A DNA stretch of 64,000 nt from Faecalicatena contorta (GCF_039521745.1 NZ_BAAACT010000204.1); one strand, 5' to 3'. Numbered from the stretch's first letter, positions 6,732 to 16,707 are shown. Notes: generated from the sequence alone by a model not told the origin. Program-made: numbers and translations.

Positions 6732-9389
6732 CTAAATTTCTTCGATGATCTGTTCTTTTAGTACGGATTGGCCCGAGATGAGTACTGCTACGATACAGAT
6801 CAGGATATTGACCGCTGCCATCAGCAGAACAGTCAGCGGGGACATGCCTGCCTTGGGATGCAGGTACAGATACACATGAACCATAAAGTAATACAGGATT
6901 TTCTGTAAGATCAGGTACATCACCACCATGACAAGGCTGGAATACAGGCCGTACCTCACGCCCTCTTTTACCAGCATTTTCCGGAATCCCGCATCTGTGA
7001 TACCCATGGCCCGCAGGATGCCGAATTCGTGCCTTCTTGCAGCCACCAGATACTGCATACTGTTCAGGATGTGGAGAAAACTGATTACCAGAAGAATCGC
7101 TCCCACACCGTAGAAAAACAGCATTTTCTGAGCAAGGTACTGGTTCTCTTGTTTGATCTGTTCCGTGTAATCTTTTACAACACATTTCTTAATTCCTAAC
7201 ACTGCCTTGCGTATCTCGTCGGATACTTTCGAGGCGTCTGCCCCTTCTTTCAGGCTGATGCTGATTGTCCGGTAACCGCTGACTCCAAAATTCTTCTCCA
7301 TCTGCTCATTTGTCATGATAATATCAACCCGGTCCCTGCCGTCATCCTCTATAAATGTATCCACCTTTGCCAGCGGCCGGCTTGCTATCGCGGCTGCCTG
7401 GAAGTCAGACTGTCTGTACCAAGACTCCTCTGACTTAAAACGCAGCACTTCCTGGGCGGCTTCTGGACTTGCAGGCGTTTTCAGAGTGATCTTATCCCCT
7501 GCTTTGATCTCGATTCCGTCATAATTTCCCTGCCCGTCCATGATGGTCTTGAATATCATACTGTTCTCTGCACGCATCCTGTCCGGATCAATTTCTCCCT
7601 CCAGAAGATACTCGTTCAGACCTTGAAGCAGCTCATCGTCATACCCGTATATATTTGCTTTCAGCAGATAATCATTCTCTCCGATCTGCACAGCTACGCC
7701 ATTGTACTTCTCCATCAGTACCGGATCTGGTTTGATATCCCCACTGTCCGCAGTTTCAGGATAATAGGAATTCCATTTAAATGCCCCATCCAGGAATGGC
7801 ACTTCCCCCAGCATATACCTGACTGCGTTCATACTTTTGATTCCCTGTATCTGTTTCAGATCCTGAACCGTCCGCTCGGGGATGACCGTCTCTAATGCAT
7901 CCGAATCTACATAGATCTGGATATCTGAACCCAGGCCGTCGTCAGCCTTGAAGGTCAGTTCATTATTAATTCTGGTATTTTCAGATACATATGCCGCCCC
8001 CAGAAAAAGCAGGCCTCCTGCGGACAGAGAGAACAGAATTCCCAGAAACGCCCCTTTTCTTGCAAACATAAACTTTTTTGTTAGAACCCCTGTGAGATTT
8101 GAAAGCTTTATGCTGTATATTTTCCGGTTCTTTCTTTTCTTCCCGCCCTCTTTGGCAAGCAGCTCCCTAAGCGTCAGTTTGTGCATTCTACGCACCAGTA
8201 TGAAGCTGATCAGAAAGATTAGAATAAGGAAGAATACCGCTCCTCCCGCAATGACATCTTCGGATATATAAAATGTTCCGGGGGCAGGCAGGCTCACGGC
8301 TGTCTGTCTGGTATCTCCGCTCTGGTGTACAATAAAGTCTTCCGGATACACAAAAATCTGCCCCTGGGCTCTATAGATCAGTGAAGCGGCAGCATTTCCC
8401 AGGATACAGCCCAACGGATACCCGGGCAGAAAAATCATAAATAATTCTGCCGCAAGAATGCCGAATGTACTCTTCTCCCCCATTCCCACGGTCTGGAGAA
8501 TGCTGTACTGGGACATTCTTCGGATAACAGATACCTGGAACAAGCTGTACATGATAAAAATGCTGAACAGCCCCAGTGCAGCCATAACGACCTTTTCGGT
8601 AAGATTCCAGTTTTCATTCAGCATGTACCAGATATAAGGCAGACCGGTCCCCTTCACCGTGACACCCGTCTTAATCGTATTCAGCACAGACGTGCCGCCC
8701 TCTCCGCCCAGATACTTGAGCATTTGATTATTTCTTTTCAAACCGGATTTTTCAATTCCAAATGTATCTGCCATTCTTGCAGCCTGCTTATACACCTTGC
8801 GGGACTCATCAAACTTTATATAAAGAAAATCTCCATTTGTCCCGTAATCAAGATCCTTGTCAACCAGCACTTGCATGCTGTTCGCATCCGGCATGCTGGA
8901 AATGATGCCGCACAAGGTAAATTCTTCATTGTCCAGCTTCACCCGGCTTCCTATCTGCGCCGGAATATCCAGATTTCTGAGCGTGTAGGTATCCATTGCC
9001 ACTTCATTTTCCTGCTGTGGATAGTGTCCCTGTTCCAGCCTGCGGCCCATGATATCCAGATAACCTGAGTCTGCATATGCCATGGTAATCTCGTAGGGCT
9101 CTTCCAGGACTTTCCGGATCGTCAGAACCCCAAACTTCTCAACTTTGTATCCCTTTCCCTCGGTATGCCCCTGAAATTCCCTGAACCATGGGAAATCGCA
9201 GCGCACATAATAATGCCAGTCTCCTGCCTTGCCTCTGGCATTTTCAAGCGTGGCATTTCTCCCGCTCCCCATCAGAGAGCCTATACCGGTAAGTATGGAC
9301 GCAGAAAGAAGAATCCCCAGAAACAAAGACAGCGTTTGTTTTTTGTAATATTTTAAATAGGCAAAAGCCAGCCGGATGGTATTTTTCAA
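6732..9389 (-). CDS. ABC transporter permease, FtsX/MacB type
   Basis: Membrane component of an ABC system. At 885 residues it shows an N-terminal membrane segment, a large extracytoplasmic region, a first FtsX block (around residues 265-400: VVMAALGLFSIFIMYSLF), a second anchor near residue 440, a second extracytoplasmic region, and a C-terminal FtsX block (QYLVAARRHEFGILRAMGI). This duplicated layout is usual for Firmicutes permeases linked to antimicrobial peptide export or resistance. Translation appears to begin at a TTG overlapping the ATPase stop codon by 4 bases, implying coupling. It is the last gene of the regulator-kinase-ATPase-permease operon. The substrate is unknown. Confidence 0.85.
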   Translation of the reverse strand: MKNTIRLAFAYLKYYKKQTLSLFLGILLSASILTGIGSLMGSGRNATLENARGKAGDWHYYVRCDFPWFREFQGHTEGKGYKVEKFGVLTIRKVLEEPYEITMAYADSGYLDIMGRRLEQGHYPQQENEVAMDTYTLRNLDIPAQIGSRVKLDNEEFTLCGIISSMPDANSMQVLVDKDLDYGTNGDFLYIKFDESRKVYKQAARMADTFGIEKSGLKRNNQMLKYLGGEGGTSVLNTIKTGVTVKGTGLPYIWYMLNENWNLTEKVVMAALGLFSIFIMYSLFQVSVIRRMSQYSILQTVGMGEKSTFGILAAELFMIFLPGYPLGCILGNAAASLIYRAQGQIFVYPEDFIVHQSGDTRQTAVSLPAPGTFYISEDVIAGGAVFFLILIFLISFILVRRMHKLTLRELLAKEGGKKRKNRKIYSIKLSNLTGVLTKKFMFARKGAFLGILFSLSAGGLLFLGAAYVSENTRINNELTFKADDGLGSDIQIYVDSDALETVIPERTVQDLKQIQGIKSMNAVRYMLGEVPFLDGAFKWNSYYPETADSGDIKPDPVLMEKYNGVAVQIGENDYLLKANIYGYDDELLQGLNEYLLEGEIDPDRMRAENSMIFKTIMDGQGNYDGIEIKAGDKITLKTPASPEAAQEVLRFKSEESWYRQSDFQAAAIASRPLAKVDTFIEDDGRDRVDIIMTNEQMEKNFGVSGYRTISISLKEGADASKVSDEIRKAVLGIKKCVVKDYTEQIKQENQYLAQKMLFFYGVGAILLVISFLHILNSMQYLVAARRHEFGILRAMGITDAGFRKMLVKEGVRYGLYSSLVMVVMYLILQKILYYFMVHVYLYLHPKAGMSPLTVLLMAAVNILICIVAVLISGQSVLKEQIIEEI

Positions 9390-10093
9390 TGCATCTCACC
9401 GCCTTTTGCGTAAAATTCTCTTTCGCCGTCATACAGCCGTCCGTCCTCGATACGTATCAGCCTGTCACAGGTCTGAGCAAGCGCTTCGTTGTGTGTCACC
9501 ATTAAAATTGTCTGGTTATACGTTTTACTGCTTGACTTTAAAAGCCCCATCACTTCGATAGCCGTACGGGAATCCAGATTACCGGTGGGTTCATCCGCCA
9601 GTATGATGGCTGGTTTGTTCGCCAGCGCCCTGGCAAGGGCTGCCCTCTGCTGCTGGCCGCCGGACAGTTCATTGGGGTAGCTCTTTCTCTTCTCCCAAAG
9701 TCCCAGCTCTTTCAGCAAATCCTCTATATAAGCGTGATCCATATATTTTCCTTTGTCAAAAGTGGCCGGAAGAGCCACGTTATCGTATACGTTAAGCACC
9801 GGCATCAGACTGTAATTCTGGAAAACGAATCCGATATTGCGGCGCCGGAAAATCGTCAGCTCTTTCCGCTTCAGCTCTGCTATATCGTGGTCCCGTATGA
9901 TTACTTTCCCCTTTGTAGGTATATCAAGCCCTCCGATCAGGTTCAGCAGGGTGCTTTTCCCGCTCCCGCTTGCCCCCACAATTGCCGCGAACTCGCCCTG
10001 TTCCGCAGAGAAACTCACGTCGGACAACGCCCGGACCGGGATATCCCGGGAGCCATATACCTTATCTACATGCTGTATGTCTAAAATCTTCAT
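9386..10093 (-). CDS. ABC transporter ATP-binding protein (LolD/MacB-like)
   Basis: ATPase partner of the adjacent FtsX permease; 235 residues from ATG 10093, which has AAAGGAG 8 bases upstream (the open frame reaches 10117). It shows Walker A GASGSGKST, Q-loop FQNYSLMPVLNV, signature LSGGQQQRAALARA, Walker B IILADEPTGNLD and the H-loop VTHNEA. The sequence begins ILDIQHVDKVYGS, typical of the peptide-export/lipoprotein-release subfamily. It lies 95 bases after the kinase gene in the same direction, so expression is likely set by that two-component system. Confidence 0.92.
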   Translation of the reverse strand: MKILDIQHVDKVYGSRDIPVRALSDVSFSAEQGEFAAIVGASGSGKSTLLNLIGGLDIPTKGKVIIRDHDIAELKRKELTIFRRRNIGFVFQNYSLMPVLNVYDNVALPATFDKGKYMDHAYIEDLLKELGLWEKRKSYPNELSGGQQQRAALARALANKPAIILADEPTGNLDSRTAIEVMGLLKSSSKTYNQTILMVTHNEALAQTCDRLIRIEDGRLYDGEREFYAKGGEMH

Positions 10094-10188
10094 ACCAAAC
10101 ACTCCTTTCCTGTTCATTCTGATTTTATCAGGGCGTGCTTACATACATCCTACAAATAAAAAAGAAATTCTTACAAAACTGTCAGAAA

Positions 10189-11112
10189 TCAATTTCCACA
10201 GTTCTGTAAGAAAACAGAAAAGCAGCTTCCCTTCCCATGCTCAGAAGCCACGTTCATATATCCTTTCTCCTTTTCCAGAATCAGCTTGGACAGATATAGA
10301 CCAATCCCGGACCCATCCATATTTTCCGCATCCTTGCTCCGGTAAAAGCGTTGAAAAATCTTTGTCAGCTCCTCTTTCGTGATTCCCATCCCTGTATCCT
10401 GAAACCAGATCTCCGAATACATCTCATACCGCCTCATCCCGATCGTAATACGCCCTGACTCCGGCGTATATTTTACGGCATTCTCCAGAATATTGGCAAA
10501 AACCTCTGTAGTCCATTTGGGATTATGATACAGGAGACAGTCCGGAAAATACTCGGTCTCTATCTCAATCCCCTTACGCTGTGCCTTCTCGTAAACCAGA
10601 TTCACCGCGTCAAGCAGCGTCCGGCGTATCAGTGCCCCCTCCGCCTCAAATACAATCACATTCTGCTCCAGCTTCACCATCTTAAACAGAGAATTCAGAA
10701 TCCACTCCACCTTTACCGACTGCTTCTTCATCTTACCAAGGAAATTCTCCTGTTCCTCCCGTGGAAGCGATCCATCCTCCAGAATTTCCTCATACATCAT
10801 AATGTTTGCAAGAGGAGTCTTCAGCTGATGAGACATATTGGAAATCAAACTCTTTACCTGCTCCTTCTCTCTCTGGGCGCTGCCCACCTCAGCCTCCAGT
10901 TTTTCCTGGATACGCCTCGCCTTCCCCGCAAGCGCAGACACCTCGCCCTCACTCAAATCCGTCTGCTCAATCTTTTTATTATCCAGAATCCGGTCCATCA
11001 TCCGGTCAACTTCCCGGTAAAGCCTCTGTTTCTTCCACTTAAACCACAGCGCTGCTCCGGCAAAAACAAGAGCCAGCCCGCCAAAAATGCCCATCCACAA
11101 CCATTCCATCAT
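10189..11112 (-). CDS. sensor histidine kinase
   Basis: 307 residues. One N-terminal membrane segment (residues about 4-24) is followed by a short coiled linker and no extracellular sensor domain. The H-box reads NMSHQLKTPLANI, the N-box FANILENAVKYTP, G1 DTGMGI and G2 GSGIGLYLSK, so the catalytic parts are complete. Kinases this small with minimal sensing parts often read the state of a partner ABC transporter. The gene order here (regulator, kinase, ATPase, FtsX permease) supports that reading, but the signal is not known. Confidence 0.9.
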   Translation of the reverse strand: MMEWLWMGIFGGLALVFAGAALWFKWKKQRLYREVDRMMDRILDNKKIEQTDLSEGEVSALAGKARRIQEKLEAEVGSAQREKEQVKSLISNMSHQLKTPLANIMMYEEILEDGSLPREEQENFLGKMKKQSVKVEWILNSLFKMVKLEQNVIVFEAEGALIRRTLLDAVNLVYEKAQRKGIEIETEYFPDCLLYHNPKWTTEVFANILENAVKYTPESGRITIGMRRYEMYSEIWFQDTGMGITKEELTKIFQRFYRSKDAENMDGSGIGLYLSKLILEKEKGYMNVASEHGKGSCFSVFLQNCGN

Positions 11113-11177
11113 TCTCTACCGCCCTGTTTCAATCCACCCTCACATGCATGATCAGTCACTCATTATTATCCGATGTA

Positions 11178-11849
11178 CTAGCTCTCTTTCCATATGTATC
11201 CCAGCCCATGCACCGTCTTAATACAGCCAGGGGAATCGGGGTTCTCCTCAATCTTAGCACGCAGCCTCCGAATATTCACAGAAACCGTATTCTCATCCAC
11301 AAACCGTCCGGAACTGTCCCAGACATATTCCAAAATCTGTTCCTTAGACAAAACCTGATTCCGGTTTTCCAGAAAAAACAACAGCAGCTTATACTCCACC
11401 TTACTCAGCAGAACTTCCCCACCATCCCGAAAAACCCTGCACTCCCGCAGATCAACCCGTATCCCATTAGACTGGACAGCCTGTCCCCCATCCCGCCGCA
11501 TAACCAGCCGTTTCACCCTCGCTTTCAGAACCGCAACTGAAAAAGGCTTCGTCATAAAATCATCCACCCCCAGCTCAAGAGCCATCACCTCATCCAGCTC
11601 CGTATCCCTGGCCGTCAGCATCAATACAGGCACATCACTCTCCGCCCGAATCTCCCTGCAAAAATCAAACCCGCTTCCATCCGGCAAATTACAATCCAAA
11701 ATAACACAGTCATACCCGCCCCCAGCCAGCATCCGCCGCCCGTCCCGGATACAAACCGCCAAGTCCGCGACATACCCGTCCGCCGAAAAAGCAAACCCGA
11801 TCCCTTCCCCCAAATCAACATCGTCCTCAACAATCAACAAACAAGCCAT
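11178..11849 (-). CDS. response regulator, OmpR/PhoB family
   Basis: 223 residues. The receiver domain has the acidic pair (VEDDVDLG), phosphorylation-site Asp in VILDCNLPDG, conserved Thr in LMLTARD and Lys in MTKPF. The C-terminal winged helix includes LSKVEYKLLLFF and DENTVSVNIRRLRAKIEE. I prefer ATG 11849 because GAGGG lies 9 bases upstream; a TTG two codons earlier is possible. It is first in the operon and has its own promoter upstream (11932-11960). Confidence 0.92.
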   Translation of the reverse strand: MACLLIVEDDVDLGEGIGFAFSADGYVADLAVCIRDGRRMLAGGGYDCVILDCNLPDGSGFDFCREIRAESDVPVLMLTARDTELDEVMALELGVDDFMTKPFSVAVLKARVKRLVMRRDGGQAVQSNGIRVDLRECRVFRDGGEVLLSKVEYKLLLFFLENRNQVLSKEQILEYVWDSSGRFVDENTVSVNIRRLRAKIEENPDSPGCIKTVHGLGYIWKES

Positions 11850-11931
11850 ACTCAATCCCTCACTTCACAATCCCAGCAGTCACCAACATCCACACAAAAA
11901 AATCCCCCTGCTGACCATATCTCATTTTAAT

Positions 11932-11960
11932 ATTCTATCATAGTAAAAAACTACTGTAAA
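11932..11960 (-). promoter_or_regulatory. vegetative promoter of the two-component/ABC operon
   Basis: On the minus strand TTTACA (11955-11960) and TAGAAT (11932-11937) are separated by 17 bases. A small dyad AGTA-TTTTTT-TACT fills the spacer and could be an operator. The predicted start lies about 75 bases before the regulator gene. Confidence 0.6.
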
Positions 11961-12218
11961 TCCATTCCAGCAATACCATTCCCACACGTACTCCTACAAC
12001 AAATCCCCCCTTACTACTTATACTTCCAATCCAACTCAATCTGCCTCCCCTAATAATACCTACCAATCCAACTTACTTCACCTTCCCGCAAATTTTCGCC
12101 CATCCACCTAAATCCGCCTTGCCTCGCAAATGCCCTCCTTTCCAGCCCAATCAGCCTCCCTCGTTTCATTCACTCCCGAGAAAACCACGCCCTTCCTCCC
12201 GTCCGGATGCGCCCAGCG
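11961..12218. other. C-rich non-coding spacer
   Basis: The plus strand is strikingly C- and A-rich and G-poor for some 230 bases, as is the 3' half of the response regulator. I see no gene or clear signal here. Confidence 0.3.
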
Positions 12219-12498
12219 GTTTTGGCGGACAGACGGGAAGCAGCCTTCGGGTACACATGCCGGAAGAGAATGCTCAGAGTGCATTTACGAATTCTTGAAG
12301 CAGACAGGCGGGAAAAAGGGGAGACACCGTGATTCCGAATCACGGTGTCGGATGACCCAGTGTGAGAAATTATCATAATTTCTCGCGCTGTGTCATCCGT
12401 GCCCCTTTTTCCCGCCTGACTGCTTCCTAGAATTCGTTAATAAACGGCCGCATTTCCTTCCGGCATGTGTACCCGAAGTCCCGTCTGTCCGCCAAAAC
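12219..12498. repeat. long imperfect palindrome, element B
   Basis: GTTTTGGCGGACAGACGGGA at 12219 is matched by its exact complement ending at 12498. The arms, about 130 bases each, remain complementary to a centre near 12374 (GAAATTAT/ATAATTTC). The left arm has an extra perfect hairpin ACACCGTGATT/AATCACGGTGT that the right arm lacks, as if inserted or lost. It starts 10 bases past the stop of the flavodiiron gene. Size and position resemble elements A and C, but sequence similarity to them is weak. Confidence 0.7.
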
Positions 12499-12508
12499 TG
12501 CGGACCCT

Positions 12509-15040
12509 CTAACCCTTCATAACCTCCCCATAAGCCATTCTCTTCTCAACTGCCTCCCCCATTTTTCCCATCTCAGCCACGTCCCCGATCAGGATAACTC
12601 CGCAAAGTCTATTATTAAGGAAGTAATACTTCTTATACTGTTTTCTCCCCATATCCTTAAATTCCACCGTCTTATAAACAAGGTTCGGGTTCTTCCCCGT
12701 ATCTCCCACCGCATAAAGCGCGGTATTCATCCCGTTAAATGTTAGCGCCGCCGGCACCTGCTCATACTCAACTTCTTCCCCTGCCGCATTGGCGCCTGCC
12801 ACTTTTCCCTGTTCCACGGCTTCCGGCCAGATTGCATAATTGACGTTCTGGTATTGCGCACAGTCACCGCATGCATATACATCCGCCATACTGGTTTCCA
12901 TTCTGCCGTTCACCACCACGCCACGATCCGTCTCCAGCCCCATCTGTTCAGCCAGCCCGATATTGGCGCGGACTCCGCTGGAGATGATAACCATATCCGC
13001 AGGGATTTCCTCCCCGCCTTTCAGCCGAACTGCAGTTACACGCTCTTCTCCCAGAATCTCCTCTGGCTGTACGCCGGTCCTGATATTAATTCCACACTCT
13101 CCGCCAATATCTTTTAACAACTCTCCCGCTGAAGCATCCAGCTGACGCCCCATCAGAACAGGCGCGATCTCCAGTACCGTAACTCTGCACTTTGCCTTCT
13201 TCATCTCCCAGGCGGCTTCCAGTCCCAGTACGCCGCCGCCAATGACAACGACATTTTTAACCTTAGGAAGAAGATCGGCAATCTTCCTCGTATCCTTCAG
13301 TCTCCGGATAGCTACGACTGCTTCCTTGTCACTGCCGGGAATCGGAGGGATAAAGCACTCCCCGCCCAGAGCATAAATCAGCTTTGTATATTTCAGGCGT
13401 GTTCCATCCTCCAGTGATACCTCTTTCTCTTTTGTATCCACGGAAGTCACTTTTTTACCCAGAACCTGAACGATTCTCTGTTCCTGATACCATCTTTCAT
13501 CCTGAATGGCAATCTGATCCTCATCCAATTCCGCCATGATAGACTTTGTCAGCATGGGCCGGTTGTAAGAGCGGTAAGGTTCATCAGAAATCATCACAAC
13601 GGAAGCCGTCTTGTCACGGTCACGGATGGCTTTTGCCGCCTGATAACCCGCCGCGCCATTTCCCAGAATCAGATAGAAGTCTTCCGTATCTTTTCGGTAA
13701 GAGCTCTCCTCCACTTCCACGGGAACAAAGTTTTCCTTCCCCACCCCGCAGACCGGGCAGATCTCCAGTGAGGCATCGAATATCTCTCCGCAGACAAGGC
13801 ATTTTACAAGGCCGCTCTCTGCGGTTTTCTTCTTTGTATTTGGTCTGTCCAGAAGGATACACCCAAAATTATATCCAAAATCAAAAGCGTCCTGTCTGTC
13901 CGCCTGATCCGGTCTGAAACGAACCTGATACCCTTCCACCACCTGCATCCGCAGCTGTTTGAGGCGCTCTTCTATATGGGGAACGCCTTCGCCGCTCCAT
14001 CCGTAACTGCCGAATACGCCTGCAAGCTTGCCGCCATGGGTAACCGGCGTCATAGCCAGCGTCAGATCCCAGATCGGTTTCAGCGCCTCCCCCACAATCG
14101 TAGGCGTCCCGAGCAGAATCCCGTCTGCGAAGCCCAGTTCCTCCACGGCTTTGCCCGGGTCTGCCTCTACCATATCATAAAGGCGGATATCAATATCCCC
14201 GCATTCCCGGATCCCTTCCGCAATGTTCTCTGCCAGCTCTTTTGTATATCCGTAAGCACTGACATAGGCGATAATAACGGTTTTCTTCTGATTAGGATTG
14301 CGGACGTCACACCATTTCTCATACCATTGGTAGATCTGCTCCAGCTTTGTATCCAAAACCGGCCCGTGACCGGTACATATCATCGTAATGTCCAACTGGC
14401 GCACCCGCTCCAACGCCTTGATCATATAGGACTTAAAGGGGCCGATGATACAGTCAAAATAATACTTCGTAGCCTTTTCATAATCCTCCCAATTCTCCAC
14501 TCTGCTCAGCAGCACATCATGAAATCCATAATGAGAGCCAAAAGAATCACAGGTTACGAGGATCTGCTCCTCCTCAATGTAAGTGTACATCGTATCCGGC
14601 CAGTGCAGGTTCGGCACAGCCATAAAATACAGCGTCTTATTCCCAATCCGCATACTCTGCCCGTCTTTAACCACAATTCCCGTAAAATCCCGGTTCACGA
14701 TCTCTTTCAAAAAACCGTTTGCAGTCCCGGTAGAAATAATTTTCAGATGCGGACACATATCCAGAAGCCGCTCTACGCTTCCCGCGTGATCCGGCTCCGT
14801 ATGACTTACAACCAGATAATCAATCTCACTGACTGTAGTCACTTCTTCCAGTTTTTCCAGGTAATCATCCCAAAATTTCTCTTTAGCTGTCTCGAACAAA
14901 ATTGTCTTATCCCCGGCCTTTAATACATACGAATTGTATGTAGTTCCAAACTCCGTATACATAATAATGTCAAATACACGCAGGGAATCATCCACAATTC
15001 CGGTCCAGTAAAATCCTTCTCTTAATTTCAGGCTTTTCAT
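12509..15040 (-). CDS. class F flavodiiron protein: diiron-flavodoxin-rubredoxin-NAD(P)H reductase fusion
   Basis: A self-contained oxygen (or NO) reductase for anaerobes: NAD(P)H electrons pass through FAD, rubredoxin and FMN to a diiron site. The 843-residue protein shows, in order, a metallo-beta-lactamase-like diiron domain (SHTEPDHAGS, CTGHGP), a flavodoxin domain (YVSAYGYTKELAENIAEGI), a rubredoxin with two CxxC knuckles (CLVCGEIFD, CPVCG), and a pyridine nucleotide-disulfide oxidoreductase module (LGNGAAGYQAA, VIGGGVLGLEAAWEM, VYACGDCAQ). AAAGGAG sits 8 bases before ATG 15040; the frame extends to 15064 without support. The gene appears to be monocistronic. Confidence 0.93.
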   Translation of the reverse strand: MKSLKLREGFYWTGIVDDSLRVFDIIMYTEFGTTYNSYVLKAGDKTILFETAKEKFWDDYLEKLEEVTTVSEIDYLVVSHTEPDHAGSVERLLDMCPHLKIISTGTANGFLKEIVNRDFTGIVVKDGQSMRIGNKTLYFMAVPNLHWPDTMYTYIEEEQILVTCDSFGSHYGFHDVLLSRVENWEDYEKATKYYFDCIIGPFKSYMIKALERVRQLDITMICTGHGPVLDTKLEQIYQWYEKWCDVRNPNQKKTVIIAYVSAYGYTKELAENIAEGIRECGDIDIRLYDMVEADPGKAVEELGFADGILLGTPTIVGEALKPIWDLTLAMTPVTHGGKLAGVFGSYGWSGEGVPHIEERLKQLRMQVVEGYQVRFRPDQADRQDAFDFGYNFGCILLDRPNTKKKTAESGLVKCLVCGEIFDASLEICPVCGVGKENFVPVEVEESSYRKDTEDFYLILGNGAAGYQAAKAIRDRDKTASVVMISDEPYRSYNRPMLTKSIMAELDEDQIAIQDERWYQEQRIVQVLGKKVTSVDTKEKEVSLEDGTRLKYTKLIYALGGECFIPPIPGSDKEAVVAIRRLKDTRKIADLLPKVKNVVVIGGGVLGLEAAWEMKKAKCRVTVLEIAPVLMGRQLDASAGELLKDIGGECGINIRTGVQPEEILGEERVTAVRLKGGEEIPADMVIISSGVRANIGLAEQMGLETDRGVVVNGRMETSMADVYACGDCAQYQNVNYAIWPEAVEQGKVAGANAAGEEVEYEQVPAALTFNGMNTALYAVGDTGKNPNLVYKTVEFKDMGRKQYKKYYFLNNRLCGVILIGDVAEMGKMGEAVEKRMAYGEVMKG

Positions 15041-15142
15041 TGCACATCTCCTTTCAGGAAACAAATGTCTTTTTCTTATAATACCACAGAAATCATTTTC
15101 TTAAACCTTATAACATGATTTCCGGATAAACGTTTAAAATAT

Positions 15143-15172
15143 GTAACAGTTCAGGCACTCTCGAACTGTTAC
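15143..15172. repeat. 30-nt hairpin repeat, copy 1
   Basis: Perfect 10-bp arms GTAACAGTTC / GAACTGTTAC enclose a 10-nt loop. Two other copies with the same geometry lie at 32541-32570 and 35635-35664. It stands 75 bases before the MATE gene and between two divergent promoters; there is no T-run. Confidence 0.65.
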
Positions 15173-15247
15173 TAAAATATACTTATAATCTTTATGAACT
15201 TAGCAATACTAATTTTACTGATTTTATTACTGAAAGGTGCCACACTC

Positions 15248-16603
15248 ATGAATAAAGAATATTTAATAAACCAAAGGCCACTAAAGGCACTTCTTGTCTT
15301 TGCCTTTCCTATTATGATCGGAAACCTGTTCCAGCAGTTTTATACTATGGCCGATTCGGTCGTCGTCGGACGGTTTGTCGGCGAAGATGCCCTGGCTGCA
15401 GTCGGGGCATCTTATTCACTGACCAATGTATTCATTTCTATCGCCATCGGCGGCGGCATCGGTTCCTCCGTTGTTACGAGCCGACTCTTCGGTTCCCGGG
15501 ATTATACGAAGATGAAACGCTCTATATCCACTGCACTGCTCACATTTCTTGGCCTGAGCATCCTGCTGGGCGCTTTCGGCTTATGGCAGAGCAGCGCAAT
15601 CATGCTGTTTTTGAACACGCCGTCCAATATCATGGGACAGGCCGCAGAATACCTGAATATCTATTTTCTAGGGCTTCCCTTTTTATTTATGTACAATGTG
15701 CTGTCTTCCATGTTCAATGCGCTGGGGCGCTCCCGTATTCCGCTCTACCTGTTGATATTCTCCTCTGTTTTTAATATTCTTCTGGATATCTACATGGTAT
15801 ATTCCCTGGATCTCGGAGTAGCCGGAGTCGCATGGGCTACGCTTATAGCCCAGGGCATCTCTGCAATCACCGCCTTTATTCTGTTTTTGAGAGAACTGAA
15901 GGCATACCCCGCTGCGCCTACTGTACCGTACGGCAAAGAGGAACTGAAGGCAATGACCAGAATCGCGCTTCCCTCTATCCTTCAGCAGTCCACGGTCTCC
16001 ATCGGCATGATGCTGGTACAGTCGGTTGTCAACAATTTTGGTTCCGAAATCCTGGCCGGATACTCCGCTGCCATGCGCGTCGAGGCCCTGTGCTTCGTCC
16101 CCATGGCCGCAATGGGCAATGCCATGTCCCCCTACACAGCCCAGAACATCGGGGCCCGCCGGTTCGACCGGGTACAGAAGGGCTATCACACTGCCTATGG
16201 GATCGTTGCCGTATTCGCCGTATTGCTCTGCCTCACATTGCAGCTGTTTTACCGTCCGATCATCACCATGTTTCTCGGGGAAGGCGGTTCTGCACTGGCT
16301 CTGGATACCGGCATCCGCTGTCTCAGATTTATGGGCTGGTTCTATGCCCTGATCGGCCTGAAAATGATCACAGACGGTTTGCTGCGCGGAGCCGGAGATA
16401 TGAAAATGTTTACCGTTGCTAACCTGGTAAATCTGGGAATCCGGGTCTGTTTTGCCGCCGCTATGGCTCCTCTTTTCGGCATTTCCATGGTCTGGCTGGC
16501 AGTCCCCATCGGCTGGACGGCTAATTATCTGATCTCATTTATGGAGTACCGGACGGGGAAATGGAAGAAGCTGCATCAGCAGGAATCGGTTTCCCGGACA
16601 TAA
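15248..16603 (+). CDS. MATE family efflux transporter
   Basis: Multidrug/toxin extrusion carrier driven by Na+ or H+, in the cytoplasmic membrane. It has 451 residues and about twelve membrane helices in two homologous halves. Family signatures include FAFPIMIGNLFQQFYTMADS and VVGRFVGEDALAAVGAS near the start, and ALPSILQQSTVSIGMMLVQ at the start of the second half. The frame opens at 15194, but GAAAGGTG precedes ATG 15248 and the family N-terminus (NKEYLINQRPLKALL) begins there. The substrate cannot be read from sequence. Confidence 0.9.
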   Translation: MNKEYLINQRPLKALLVFAFPIMIGNLFQQFYTMADSVVVGRFVGEDALAAVGASYSLTNVFISIAIGGGIGSSVVTSRLFGSRDYTKMKRSISTALLTFLGLSILLGAFGLWQSSAIMLFLNTPSNIMGQAAEYLNIYFLGLPFLFMYNVLSSMFNALGRSRIPLYLLIFSSVFNILLDIYMVYSLDLGVAGVAWATLIAQGISAITAFILFLRELKAYPAAPTVPYGKEELKAMTRIALPSILQQSTVSIGMMLVQSVVNNFGSEILAGYSAAMRVEALCFVPMAAMGNAMSPYTAQNIGARRFDRVQKGYHTAYGIVAVFAVLLCLTLQLFYRPIITMFLGEGGSALALDTGIRCLRFMGWFYALIGLKMITDGLLRGAGDMKMFTVANLVNLGIRVCFAAAMAPLFGISMVWLAVPIGWTANYLISFMEYRTGKWKKLHQQESVSRT

Positions 16604-16609
16604 AGATAA

Positions 16610-16643
16610 GCACATTGGGAGGTTTTTACCTTACCCAATGTGC
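16610..16643. terminator. hairpin after the MATE gene
   Basis: GCACATTGGG pairs with CCCAATGTGC across a 14-nt loop, starting 6 bases past the MATE stop codon. The T-run is weak, so it may stabilise the 3' end or terminate inefficiently. Confidence 0.6.
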
Positions 16644-16707
16644 CAGTTCTGTCTTATACATCTTTCAACCATTCTTGTATACATGATACGGGCCTGATTC
16701 CAGGCTT

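Noticed and set aside
12219..12498. Declaring element B a copy of the A/C repeat family
   Set aside because: Size and position agree, but apart from short GACAGACGGGAAGCA-like resemblance the arms do not align convincingly.
13976..14923. 315-codon plus-strand frame opposite the flavodiiron gene
   Set aside because: Antisense shadow of a well supported gene.
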